Shown here: piece after piece, positions 11,330-22,582 of the stretch
How the letters are laid out: every line of letters starts with the position of its first letter
How positions within the stretch are numbered: the first letter of the stretch is position 1
Origin: Onthophagus taurus
Lineage: Eukaryota; Arthropoda; Insecta; Coleoptera; Scarabaeidae
DNA: 64,000 nt
Direction of reading: 5' to 3'
NCBI RefSeq assembly: GCF_036711975.1
Contig: NW_027248940.1
Location: 5,332,001 to 5,396,000, forward strand
Made by a program: the position numbers and the translations under genes
The notes under the pieces: model-generated
The model's input: the letters and a program-made list of their open reading frames with translations, nothing else
Told to the model about the DNA's origin: nothing
Database searches by the model: none

Positions 11330-11803
11330 TCCGAGAACAAAATCCTATTCGACATATATAGAAAACCTACTACTACCAATACCTTAATTCCAAAAAATTC
11401 ATTTACATCATTTCAACATAAATACGCTTTGATAATGGTTACTCCCTTCAGGAGCTTCAAAACTTATTTTTCCGCATTCATCAAACTAGAATTAATAATC
11501 TCAGATATCCCCACTTTTCCAACCCCGGCGTTTGTCTCCATACCTTTCCACCCTTTAATCCAAAAACAATTTTCCGATATTTTCAATAAGTTTAATGTCA
11601 CACCGGTATACCGTGCTAATGCTAAATTGGGCCAATTATTAACTAATAATAAACACATATTCGATGATAAACTTAAAAGTGGGCTTTACAAACTTAACTG
11701 TAACGATTTCGATTCTTTTTATATAGGACAAACTGGAAGGAATATCAATACTAGATTCAAGGAACACTTAAATAAAGAAAATTCTACTTTTTATAAACAT
11801 TAA
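11330..11803 (+). pseudogene. Penelope-like C-terminal fragment with GIY-YIG domain (right copy)
   Basis: This is the mirror copy of the fragment at 10848-11225 and is nearly identical to it, with differences such as Y/D after LIIS and C/F after NCND. It starts further 5', with FDIYRKPTTTNTLIPKNSF, a motif typical of the Penelope connector after the reverse transcriptase. There is no stop within this segment, but the catalytic reverse transcriptase is missing. It is probably non-functional by truncation. Confidence 0.8.
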
Positions 11804-12715
11804 AAGAACATAAACATAAAACTGATATATCCAAAATTAAACTTCTAAAACATCTTAATAAATCCAGAAAATGGACCTATTTGAGGAGTACTATATAGAA
11901 TCATACCACATTAAAAACCCTGAACATATTTTGAATGAAATTACTGATTTTAACAATTATAATAGATATTTTACACCTTTCATATAATTTCAAACTCACC
12001 GCTCTTGCATTTGGTTTGTCACATCCTGATACCAATTTTTCACTTTCTTAAGTTGTCATATCACTTACTTCCTCTTTTAACTGACCTCAGTCCGTTGTAA
12101 CCAGTCGATATGTGCACACGACTCAAGTTTTTTGGTAACACTTAACGTTATAATACGCTTTCAATAATATTAATACCCTTTTCTTTTAGATTTTTAACGA
12201 TAAATTCCCCTTTTTTATAACACGCCTTCAGCTTTTACAGTTTTTTACGCCTGCCTTCAAAAACTTTTTTAACCTATCACCCGACGTTGGAGTTTTTAAC
12301 CTGACATGGTAAACCCACGCCGTTTTCAAAAATTTCACTTAAATCTTTAATCCAAAATTATATTTTTAATCATCGGTTCGTCTTAGTTTTTGTAAGAGAA
12401 ATTTTTCCACATGATCATTTTTTCACGTGTTCATCATTCTTAGTTTTTGACGGTAAGAACTTTTTATAATTTTAATTTTATATCACCAACAAAAAACCCG
12501 TCAACTAGTAATAATTATCTTCCATTATTCTAGTCGTACCTGAAGACGCTTTTAGAAAAAGCGAAACATTCTTGTACCGAAATTAGAAAAAAATAATAAA
12601 TAATCATCGTGGACTTATTCTTTTTTATCCTTTTAATTACAAAAGATGGAATTTGAATTCAAAAATTTATCGTCAATTATACCTTACGGGGACACAATCC
12701 GGGACACACTGTATA

Positions 12716-13610
12716 TACTGGGTGTATCTGAATGACTGCAACAAACTTCAAGGGGTGATTCTTTAGTGAATTTTAAGGGTACTTTGATATATGAACCATG
12801 GGCTTCTAAACGTAACCATCCCCGTTCAATTTATGCCTAGATTTTTTTTATGAAGATGATAAATACATTGGAAAAGTTTCAGTTAGATAGATAAAACTAT
12901 TCTAAAACTTTTTTGTCTCTCTGATGTTCTTCTAAAAATAATAATTTCTGAGAAAAAAATAATTAAGCAAACACTAACTGTTAAGCTGTAGGGTTGTTAA
13001 TCGAAAGTTGGAATGAATTTTTAATGAAAAAATCTTCGTAGGCTTTGCAGTCTTTGCCAGAAATATGTTTGATGTTTAAATATCAGTGGTTTTCTAACTT
13101 TATTATTGTTTTATTTAAAATTTTGAAACGTCGAGTGAACGAGCGTAAATGCGATAGAACTTTATTCAAAAATTAATTTGAAAAACAATAATAATAGCAA
13201 GAAAAAAGAATATCAATTGTTTTTAGAGATAGAAGAACATCAGAGAGACAAAAAAGTTTTAGAATAGTTTTCTCTATCTAACTGAAACTTTTCCAATGTA
13301 TTTATCATCTGCATAAAAAAAATGTTAGCAAAAATGCAAAGGGGGTGGTTACGTTTAGTAGTTTAGAAGGGTAGGTTGACAGTACAAATAGGGTCAACAT
13401 GCACTATTATGAGTTAAACATATTCCCCAAATTTCATTTTCTTAGCGTTTATGGTTTTTGAGAAAAAAAAATTAAACCAAAATTTTCCGCCATTTTTGAA
13501 GGGCTGTAGGGGAGCCGAAGTCGCCCATGGTTCATATATCAAAGTACCCTTAAAATTCACTAAAGAATCACCCCTTGAAGTTTGTTGCAGTCATTCAGAT
13601 ACACCCTGTA
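12716..13610. mobile_element. Foldback element C (about 895 bp, long inverted arms)
   Basis: It begins CTGGGTGTATCTGAATGACT and ends with the inverted counterpart (GATACACCCTG). The first and last roughly 100 bp match, as do inner blocks at about 12850-12950 and 13210-13312, around a central unpaired part. No protein is encoded. It directly abuts the mariner element across TATATA, and a lone terminus of the same family lies on the mariner's other side (6399-6500). Confidence 0.75.
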
Positions 13611-13984
13611 TATTAATAATAGCAAAAATAATAAGAACGTATTATACCCACTATAACTTTTTAAAATAGTAGAATAAACATCAACTATTTAAAAAAAAAA
13701 TATTACTACTACAAAAAAAAAAAAGATTTACTAATTTATAAATTATAAGAATCGAATTTAAAAAAAAAGAGAGAAAAAAAACCAGTAAACAAAATAAAAG
13801 AAAAGTATAATGCAAAGTATACAACTTTGATCCACTATAATTGGTATATCTACCAGATCTTGGTCAAGCTACCATTTATACCACTTGTACCATTTATTTT
13901 ATTCAATGTCTTCGTCGTCTTTGACTTCTACTGATACCGGTTTTCTCTTGCGGTGTCGATTTCTGTTCTTTGATCAAATCGATT
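13611..13984. other. Non-coding AT-rich spacer with a perfect palindrome
   Basis: No convincing gene. A perfect 24-bp palindrome built from two TTTGATCAAA units sits at 13969-13992. A minus-strand run just to its left could encode a basic then acidic peptide end (KRKPVSVEVKDDEDIE), which may be the tail of the neighbouring integrase or of something else; I cannot tell which. Confidence 0.4.
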
Positions 13985-14259
13985 TGATCAAATGCCGATC
14001 TTAATAAGGTTGAAGTAAATGATATGTCTGTAAGTATAGGTATACGAATGTGCAACATGGCATTAACAACACAATACAATATCACATTTATTAAAAAACA
14101 GTAAACCAAACTTTTCAAAAAATACAACCCATTTTTACAACGAAAAATATCTTAATTATTAAAATAAATATTGACCTTATTTATTGCAGCATGATAAAAA
14201 CTGATGACATTTACTGTTACACTTAACTTGTCTTAAAAGACACAATGCATTTTTTATTT

Positions 14260-15090
14260 TTGCAACTCCACAAAGCACAAACCGTCTGACCATTTATTGG
14301 TTTTATTGTTTTTCATCCAAGAAACAAGAATGTCCCGTACGTCTTGGTTTGCCCTTTCCACAGAGCCTTGACTCTGTGAATGACGAGGTTTTCGATATAC
14401 AATTTTAGCGTCGAACACATTTGTTAAATTGGTAATTACAGCATTTGCAAATTCAGGCCGCTATGAATTCATTATCGCTATGGAGAATGCAGGGAGCGCC
14501 AATAACACAAAAAATTTCCATCAAATTCTAAGCGACATCCTCTGCTCTCTTAGATTTCAGCGGCAAAAGGATTTTTTCAGGTGATCCTGATAATTTATAT
14601 CGTTATCGGGCTTGGTCTGCATGTCAATTAAATCGACTTGCCCTCTTTGTTAAAGTTCTTCGTTAATATCGGCTTCGTAACTAAATCTTTCTTTTTCTCT
14701 TTTTTCTTTAACTGGCAAGATAAACAAAGTTTTAAATATTCTTCAATATTTTTTCTTTACTTTCTTTTCCATAGCAAGTGTTCGTTTATGTCCTATCTCC
14801 TTGTGTGCTTTTTCTAATACGTCATACACTTCATGCATTTGACAATGTTTTTGAATTAAATTATCAATCCCTCTTATTGTTAAAACCTCAAATTTATGAA
14901 GACGTCGGTATTCTAGCGGGGTAAGTGGTTAACCAGCCTATTTTTTGTCATTGCACGCCTTCACTTCTTGTATAATTTCATTGAATTTCTCCGATTAAAG
15001 AGGGCACGTAAAGTTTTTATTATTAACAGTAAGACACATTTTCAGGTTATCATTAAACGCTTCAGCATTAACACAAGGAGCCATAATCTT
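14260..15090 (-). pseudogene. Ginger/KRBA2-like DDE integrase remnant
   Basis: In broken minus-strand frames one reads LYDVLE-like VYDVLEKAHKEIGHKR (the zinc-binding H region), then RGQVDLIDMQTKPDND (first catalytic aspartate in VDLIDMQ), PEFANAVITNL, and finally KPRHSQSQGSVERANQDV with the catalytic glutamate. These are signatures of the retroviral-type integrases found in Ginger DNA transposons and in KRBA2-like genes. Stops and frameshifts are frequent and no continuous frame exists, so it is dead. The mapping of motifs is by eye. Confidence 0.6.
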
Positions 15091-15751
15091 GTACTTATAT
15101 TTACTGAATAAAATAAACACGTCTGTCTTTTTTGTTTACGATATGTGTGATATGGTGCGGAATATCGGTTGTCGCTTGATCAGTTTGTAGACGGCTGCGC
15201 AAAATTTAGTCAATTTAGACCAGTGTTGTTAAATACCCGGGTATTTATTTTCAAGGGAAAATAAATACCAAGTTGGGTATTTAGAGGTATTTATAAAATT
15301 TAAAAACAATACAAAGATCATTAAAAAAATAAACAAGTTTAATTCAAAAATAAAAGTTCTTTTTTAATAAAAATCATTAACACTGGTTATTTACACAAAA
15401 ACCCATAAAAATAAAACAAGAAACTCTAAATAATATATTCATTTTTAATCATAATAAATTGATATAATCTAAATTAAGACAGATTCGTCTGATGATAATA
15501 TGTCTTCAATCGTTGACAACTGCTCGTCTTCGTCCATTTCATCGTCGCTTTCTTCATTTTTGTCGGTATCTGTTATATTTTGGTTTGTGTTAGTTTTATA
15601 TGTATTTAATAGCTTATCATTGTAAGTTAAATATGTTAATTTGGCGGCATTTGTCGTAGTCAGCCGATTTCTTTTTTTGCAGTGCAGCCAACTAAACGCG
15701 CTAAAGGTTCTTTCTGTTGCCGCTGATGTTATGGGTGCACTTAATATCCGA

Positions 15752-15787
15752 ATGGCGATATCTGCCAATAAAGGCAGATATCGCCAT
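15752..15787. repeat. Palindrome inserted in the hAT transposase (15-bp arms)
   Basis: Arms at 15752-15766 and 15773-15787 are exact inverted copies around AATAAA. The left arm, read on the minus strand, encodes the normal LADIAIR segment of the transposase. The right arm and centre are extra and separate it from ILWD upstream. This looks like a snap-back copy of the neighbouring coding sequence. Confidence 0.8.
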
Positions 15788-16514
15788 ATCTATATATATA
15801 AAAGTGGTGGCATAGAATCATGTCAGTCCCATAAAATGGTTTTTGTCCATATATCTTCTTTATCACGAAAATTTACTAACTCGGATCTTAACTTTATTTC
15901 ATTTATATGAGAATGCTTTCCCATATTATATATAAATGTTATTGCGTCCAACAACTGAGTGGGATTTAAATCGCACCCCTGAGTTGATGGATTTAACAAA
16001 TCTGCGGCAAAATGTATGTCGCCTAGTGCAAACTTCTTTCTGTCGACCAATTTTTTAATAATATTATCCTTTTCGAATTCTTCGAAATTGATGACATTAA
16101 TGATGTCCATTAAAGTCGACTCCAGTTTTGTTAATTCTCTATAGACAATATGTATTTGTGGTTCATTAGATTGCACTTTTATTACTAAGTTTATTATAGG
16201 TTCTAACAGCGACATAATATTTTGAATATGATTCCAAAAGTTATCATCAAGAATTTTTTTCTTTATTTCTGATGTGATTATTACTCCTTCGGTTACCGCT
16301 AAGGTTTGGATAACACTTTTATTATCATCGCGTTAGTGCTGGTAATTTAAGAGCGACTGTAACACCTTTTTCTCTTCCTATTTGATCAAAAGTAGCTTTA
16401 AGCACATGACTATTTTTAATAGTTTTTGTGACTTGAATCACATCTGCTATTTTTGTTTTAATTGATGAACTGTTAACAATATCACCACATAATAAATGTA
16501 ACAAATGTGCCAAA

Positions 16515-16543
16515 CATCCTAGCGGTACAATACCGCTAGGATG
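16515..16543. repeat. Palindrome inserted in the hAT transposase (13-bp arms)
   Basis: Arms at 16515-16527 and 16531-16543 are exact inverted copies around CAA. On the minus strand one arm encodes the start of GCLAHLL. The other is an added inverted copy that puts a stop just after EKYPHTS. Taking out about 16 bp would rejoin KYPHT with LGCLAH, as in normal hAT proteins. Confidence 0.8.
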
Positions 16544-17282
16544 TATGAGGATACTTTTCTTGCAGTAGTTTGAAACTTGCTCTCATATTCGCCGCGTTAT
16601 CACCAATGACTACCAGAAATTTTTCGGTATCATACTTTTTCATTACTATTTCTATTTGTTTGTACAAATATGTTGCTGTATGTCGCTTTTCCCCCGAAAA
16701 AAGAAAATCAACAAAAAGTGGAGCGGGGGTAGATATTAAAAAATTTATAATGGATTCGTTGCGCAGATTAGACCAACCATCACATTGTAAATGTAGGTGC
16801 TTACAATTATTAACTGTAGAATTAACATTATTTTTCATTTCGACATATTGTGATTCTAAATATGTTCTTGCTAAACGATTTCGGGAAGGAGGCACGAATG
16901 CGGGGCGAATAGCTTCAAAAAACTCGATCCATAATGGATGTTCTACTAACGAGAATGGCGGGCCGCTGATGAAAACAGCTTTTGCCAGACGTTGATTGAG
17001 CATTTCCTACATCAAAAGAAAATCATCATTGTAAGTTTTGACTGATAGCAATTTTATAGTAAAACATACATTTGTCGCAGGATCCATAGTATCGAAAAAC
17101 GGTGTAATTGCTGATGATGAAGATAATGTTGACATAGAACTTTCAGGTCTTTCAAAAGAACTAGATCCAGGAACAACACTCACTGGATTATTTTCTTGCC
17201 AAGTTACTACCGATTGATCTATATTTTTCACCAAACTAGGGTTTTTTAAAATATTTTTTACATGCTGTGGGCATTTAAAACA

Positions 17283-17454
17283 TGCTACGTCTTTACTCAA
17301 ATAAAAGTACGAAGATGTGTTCAACTAAAAATTTATTTGGAACTGAAACTGGTTTCCCAAATTTACATCTTTTATATAAACAGTATACACAACACGCAAA
17401 CTCAGAACGCTAAGATGCAAAACAAGTCAAATTAAATTCTATAAATCTATAACA
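17283..17454 (-). repeat. Gypsy 3' LTR
   Basis: A 172-bp repeat with TGCTACG...ATAACA ends in plus orientation. It matches 29977-30149 except for one missing A near 17360 and one substitution near 17389. It is preceded by the AAACA duplication. Confidence 0.9.
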
Positions 17455-20079
17455 CCTCTATCCTTATTCCTTTTTTATTTATTTATTTATTTTTTTTTAC
17501 AAAAACAAATAAAACTAAATAATACTCTAATTACATTCATAATTTGTGAACTTAATCATTTAAAGAAAACTAACTACTAACTCTAATTTCTCGGTCGCAA
17601 ATTATACCGAGACTACGACGGTATTTCAGAAGTTATATCTGCTGTATTGCCAATTTCAATTTGTTCGCTTGTTACGTTTCTTTTTTTGTTTTTTTAGTTT
17701 GCTTCGCATACTATTTCATTGCTACTATTTGTTTATTATAGTTATTACTGTGTTTTCTTTTTGTTTTTGTTAATTTACCTACCTCTGTATAATGAACATT
17801 ACGAGTAAATTTAAGATAGCTTACCTTAACGTTCGCTCACTGCAGCCTAAAATTGATCAAGTAAGCTTGCTACTTATTGAGCACAACTTTGATATGTTTG
17901 CTATTACGGAAACTTGGTTGGATCTGAGTGTTCCGAATTATGATCTTGCAATAGAAGGTTATAATCTATATCGACATGATAGACATGGACGTGGTGGAGG
18001 CGTTTGCTGGTATGTACGGTCTAACGTGGTTTGTAGGGTTATGGATGTGGAGGGTGCCTTGGAACAATTATGGATAAAAGTTTCCCTGAAGAAATTATTT
18101 TATCGTGTGGTGTTATTTATAAGCCCCCGAACATAGCTGCTGGAGACTTTATAGCTTCCTTTGAAGAAGTATTGGCACAAGTTACTTTATTGGCTGACGA
18201 TGTCTTATGCGTTGGGGACTTTAACATAGATATGCTCAAATCTGACACGGCAGCTGTTTCTGAATTAATTAATACTCTGGAGGTGTTTGGACTGCAGCGG
18301 TTAATTAAAGAGTCAACACGAGTCACCCCGAAAACTGCCACTTTGCTTGATGTTATTCTGTTCTCTAACGATGAATTAGTGTCTGATAGTGGGGTGTTGG
18401 ATAATGATCTGTCGGATCATTCTCTGGTCTTTGTTGAGCTACATACACCACAGGAGAGGGTCGTACCCCTTTTCAAGACATATCGGAACTACGTTGGTTT
18501 TAGCGAGTTAATGTTTTATGAGCACTTACAATCATTGCCCTGGCGAATTCTATACGAGATACAGACTATAGATGAAAAAGTTAGATTTCTAACTGAAAAT
18601 ATACTAGTGCTATTGGATCTGCACGCGCCGCTAAAGAAAGCTCGAATTACTAAGCCAGGGGCCCCCTGGATATCTGCTGAACTAAGAGCAGCAATGCAAA
18701 ATCGAGATAAACTGCTTCAATCTTTTAAGCGCTCACGAGACCCCGCGCATTGGCAGCTATATAAAACGGCGCGTAACTTGGTTACAAATATGCATCGCAA
18801 TTGTAAACAAAAATATTTACAAAATTTTTTGGATTTGGGTAACGGTGCTAAGACCTGGCATACTTTGAAATCCACGAAATTAATTAAGTCCAAACATAGA
18901 TCGCTTCCTAACCACTTTCAAGATGTTTCTATTATTAACGATTTCTTTATTGATTCGCTTCCCAGCACTAATACCACCGTTGATAATAATATGTATTCCA
19001 ACTTAAATGAACGTGTTGTAATCCCTCTCAGATTTTCTACAGTATCTGAAAGCGATGTTCTGAAGATTTTGAAATCAATTAAATCTAATGCAATTGGTAC
19101 CGATGGAGTATCGGTTAAAACATTAGAATACTGTATGCCATTTCTACTGCCTTATGTCACACACCTTGTTAATTTTTGTATTCAAAATAGTGTATTTCCT
19201 TCTTCGTGGAAAGTAGCAGTCGTGCGCCCGATTCCAAAAGTTGCTAATCCGATCCTCGCTTCTGACCTTCGTCCAATAAGTATACTATCGGCAATGTCAA
19301 AAATCATGGAAAAAATTATTAATGTTCAACTGCAGCATCACCTGGAAATTAATAACATCCTTCCTTCGGTTCAGTCTGGATTTAGACATGGTCACAGTTG
19401 TACGACTGCTTTAACGTGTGTAATCGATGACATAATGGGTGCAACAGATAGAGGGTACATGACTATGCTTGTTCTATTGGATTACACGAAGGCATTTGAT
19501 ACAGTAAATCACAACCTCTTACTAACTATTTTAAAGCACTATGGGCTGGAAGATTCAGCAGTTGCATTCTTTGAGAATTTCTTGAGTGGTCGTCAACAAT
19601 ACGTGCAGCTGTCTAACCATCAATCTAATGTACGCCTTCTTGGGTCGGGTGTGGCGCAGGGTTCTGTGCTGTCCCCAACCCTGTTCTCAATTTACACAGC
19701 ACCTTTAAGTAATATTTTTAAGTACTGCAAAGTTCATTTTTACGCAGACGATACTCAGGTGTATATGTCATATAAACCTCAAGAACAACAACATTATCTG
19801 AATTTATTGAATATAGAATTGTCGGATCTGGTGTCTGCCGCCAACCATCACAGTTTAGTAATCAATCCGAATAAATCAAAAGTTATGATATTTGGCCGAA
19901 AAATGGATATTTTGCGTTACGCTGCGTTCCCACGGAGCGTGAAAACGAACGTGTATCACGCTTTCGTACTTGCTTTCGTGTATGTGCTGGAAGGACCCTA
20001 CCAGTCGTGGAGCGTGGACCGTTCACACTGACTTTCGTATTAACGAAAACGTGATTCACTTGATCGCGGAAAGTCGACC

Positions 20080-22002
20080 ATGAACGAGCTGCTTATCGAG
20101 ACTTGTGCTGTGGTCAGTTCGGTTTTTGGTGCTATCTTAGCACAAAGAATAAATCGGTTGGCAAAATCGAAAGAAAAACGGAAGGAAAGAAGATGGTGGG
20201 TTAGAAAGTGGATACTTCAAAGGAAATCGGGGACACATAATTTGGTTGACAGAGAGCTAAGAAGTAATTACACTGAGGATTTTAAAAACTTGTTACGAAT
20301 GTCTGAAGCCGAGTTTGATTACCTTCTGGAACGCGTTTCACCACTGATTTCAAAATCAGATACAAATATGAGACAAGCAGTAAATGCTAAAACAAAACTT
20401 ACGGTGACTTTGCGATATTTAGCCACAGGAGACTCTTTCAAAAGTTTGGAATTTTTATTTCGTGTTCCAAAAAACGCAATTAGTAAATTCATACCCGAGA
20501 CCTGCGAAGCTATCCACAAGACACTTAGAGAATTTATACAAGTAAGTAAATTAAAGCACATTTTTTCTTATTTTACGTATTTTATTATAGTAGGTAAAGG
20601 TAACTAACAAATAAAGTATTTTTTGTATTTTTATTAGGATTACTTAGCTCGACTTATAACTTTGTAAAAAAAAATTCTTCAGAAAAACCACTCATGTTTG
20701 ACTCTGTTCCACTTGTTAGGTCTGCTGACTGATTGGATGGAGTTGGTGGTGGGCACATTGCATTAATTATGAAAGAAGTAATTGTTTCTTGAAGTCTCAT
20801 AGCGGTTGGAGGTCCAATACTACGTAACATTGACGCAACATATTTACCGAAATGATCACAGGTATCTTCTTTCGTAATTAGTGCAGCACGATTTGAAATA
20901 TTTTCTAATTTTTCAATGACACCAGACATGAAAGTTATTTGGGGGTCGAGTAAAGCTTTTTTGTTTGATGATGATGGCTGGGACACAGTCGAAGGCATTT
21001 GTCGTTTAACTGTTCTTCTGGGTGCCTCAGTTCCTGCTGTGATTTGTGGTGTGGATGACACTTTCTCGTTGAGATGGTCAACAGAACTTTGATGTTGAGA
21101 TGGTGATTGTGACTCGTCCAGTTTTGCCTGTTCCTGTTGAGATTCCTCAGTTGCCGTTGTTGGTAATAGCTACAGTAAAAACATTAATTAGTAATTTATT
21201 TCAGGTGCCGGCAACTTCAGATGAATGGAAAAACGTTGAATCTGGATTTAGGCAACGATGGAATTTCCCAGGATGTGTAGGAGCTTTGGACGGCAAACAC
21301 ATTGTAATACGTGCCCCTACCGCTACTGGATCCGATTATTACAATTACAAAAATAGTTTCAGTATTGTATTAATGGCTTTAGCCGACTCCGATTATTGCT
21401 TTCTGTATGTTGATGTTGGCGCTAAAGGAAGAGGTTCTGATGGAGGTATATTCCAAAACAGCTCGTTATACAAAGCTTTCGAAACAAACTACTTTGCAAT
21501 GCCAAATGATTTTTTGATTGTTGGAGATGATGCGTTTCCCTTAAAAACGTATTTGATGAAACCGTATAGTCGGCGTAACCTGTCCCAAGAAGAAAGAATT
21601 TATAACTATCGACTTTCAAGGGCACGAAGAGTAGTAGAAAATACTTTCGGCATACTTGTGAGTAAATTCAGAGTGTTTGAAAAAGCGATATCTCTAAAAT
21701 TACAATCGGTGGAGAAAATAGTACTCGCCTGCTGCACTTTGCACAATTGGTTGAGGAAAACAAATCCTACCTACATCTCAAGAGGTTTAATTGATTATGA
21801 GGACGAAAATCATGGTATATTCCCTGGATCATGGCGCCAAGAAAACATTTCTGGCTTACAGAATCTTCCGCCAACTGCGCAGAGACATCCACAACGACAG
21901 GCACAACAAATTCGCGATAAGTACCGCGATTATTTCAATAATGAAGGAACCGTACCCTGGCAAAGGCAACTACTGAATTATGTGCCAAATGCAGAACTGT
22001 AG
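20080..22002 (+). CDS. Harbinger transposase (exons 20080-20541 and 21205-22002)
   Basis: A DDE nuclease of the HARBI1 type that cuts and reinserts the element. Exon 1 (154 residues) gives the N-terminal region with RRWWVRKWIL and a helix-turn-helix-like RMSEAEFDYLLERVSP...LTVTLRYLATG. The GT donor at 20542 (GTAAGT) and the AG acceptor at 21203-21204 keep phase 0 and join REFIQ to VPATSDEWKN. Exon 2 (265 residues) has the catalytic blocks GALDGKHI (D), GSDGGIF (D) and RRVVENTFGIL (E), all present. The total is about 419 residues, near the family norm, with no stop or frameshift. The intron holds the last exon of the oppositely oriented MADF gene. I chose the first ATG because it precedes the conserved RRWW motif. 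Confidence 0.9.
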
Positions 22003-22582
22003 AGTACGTCAGTCTCAACATTGATTGTGTTAAATTGCCTTGCACGATATCAGCTTCAAATGCCATTCTGTTTCAATGTACTTAATTATAAGGTAGTTCA
22101 TACATAGCAATATATTATTAATATATATTATTATGTAATCAAAGTACCAATGGGAAAATAAATGCGGTTTTTTGAACTAGAATATGATTTTTTATTACAC
22201 TTACCAGATTTGATTGTGTGGGTCGTTGCTGAACGAATGGGCGAATGAAAGAGTTCATCAGCTCAAACCAGATAATTTTTGGCCTGTAAATGTCGTCAGT
22301 TCCGGCTCCAGACCGCTCACTGTCGGCTATTTTTTTCAATTCTTGACAATAGGAACTCCTTAAGTTTTTAAATTTTGATATTACGTCTTTTGATCCAAAT
22401 CCTGGAATATTAAGCTCGTCCGAAATTCTTTTAGCTGCTGCCATTCTCATATTGCGGTTTCTATATTGTTCGCTAGTTGCATCATACAACACTTTTTCAA
22501 CACTATATAATTCGAGAAATCGCAGAGTCTCATTGTCTTGTAATTTCACTACACGACTTTTGATTCCACTACTTGTTGCCAT
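20654..22582 (-). CDS. MADF/BESS DNA-binding partner protein of Harbinger (exons 22582-22205 and 21169-20654)
   Basis: Harbinger elements encode a Myb/SANT or MADF-type protein that binds the element ends and works with the transposase in the nucleus. Exon 1 (126 residues) holds the MADF domain, including the ELYSVEKVLYDATSEQYRN and ISKFKNLRSSYCQELKKI helices and a WFELMNSF end. The donor GTAAGT starts at 22204 and the acceptor TAG ends at 21170, both phase 0, joining RPTQSNL to LLPTTATEE. Exon 2 (171 residues) is Gln/Ser-rich, then shows KRQMPS and a BESS-like helix, DHFGKYVASMLRSIGPPTAMRL. The total is 297 residues with no break. The intron encloses transposase exon 2. Confidence 0.85.

Larger units (their letters stand above)
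9978..12631. mobile_element. Head-to-head pair of 5'-truncated Penelope-like element copies
   Basis: Two Penelope-like copies face each other, with arms of about 1.2 kb (10020-11225 on the minus strand, 11425-12630 on the plus strand) around about 200 bp. The right copy extends further 5' across the centre. A 12-bp duplication, TTTAATTACAAA, flanks the whole unit (9966-9977 and 12632-12643). The mariner terminal repeat is therefore the insertion target, and both copies entered as one unit. About 42 bp of extra sequence (9978-10019) at the left has no counterpart at the right. Both outer ends carry a hammerhead-like motif. Confidence 0.85.
6502..12713 (-). mobile_element. mariner element with long inverted termini, interrupted twice
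   Basis: The outer ends are CAGTGTGTCCC-type inverted repeats within TATATA. The left terminal repeat runs from about 6502 to 6790. Its inverted counterpart is found at about 9755-9977 and 12644-12713, so the termini are close to 290 bp long. The transposase lies on the minus strand. A 1.8-kb LTR-like insertion (7021-8823) splits the gene, and a pair of Penelope-like copies (9978-12631) splits the right terminal repeat with a 12-bp duplication. Without these insertions the element is about 1.75 kb. Confidence 0.8.
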
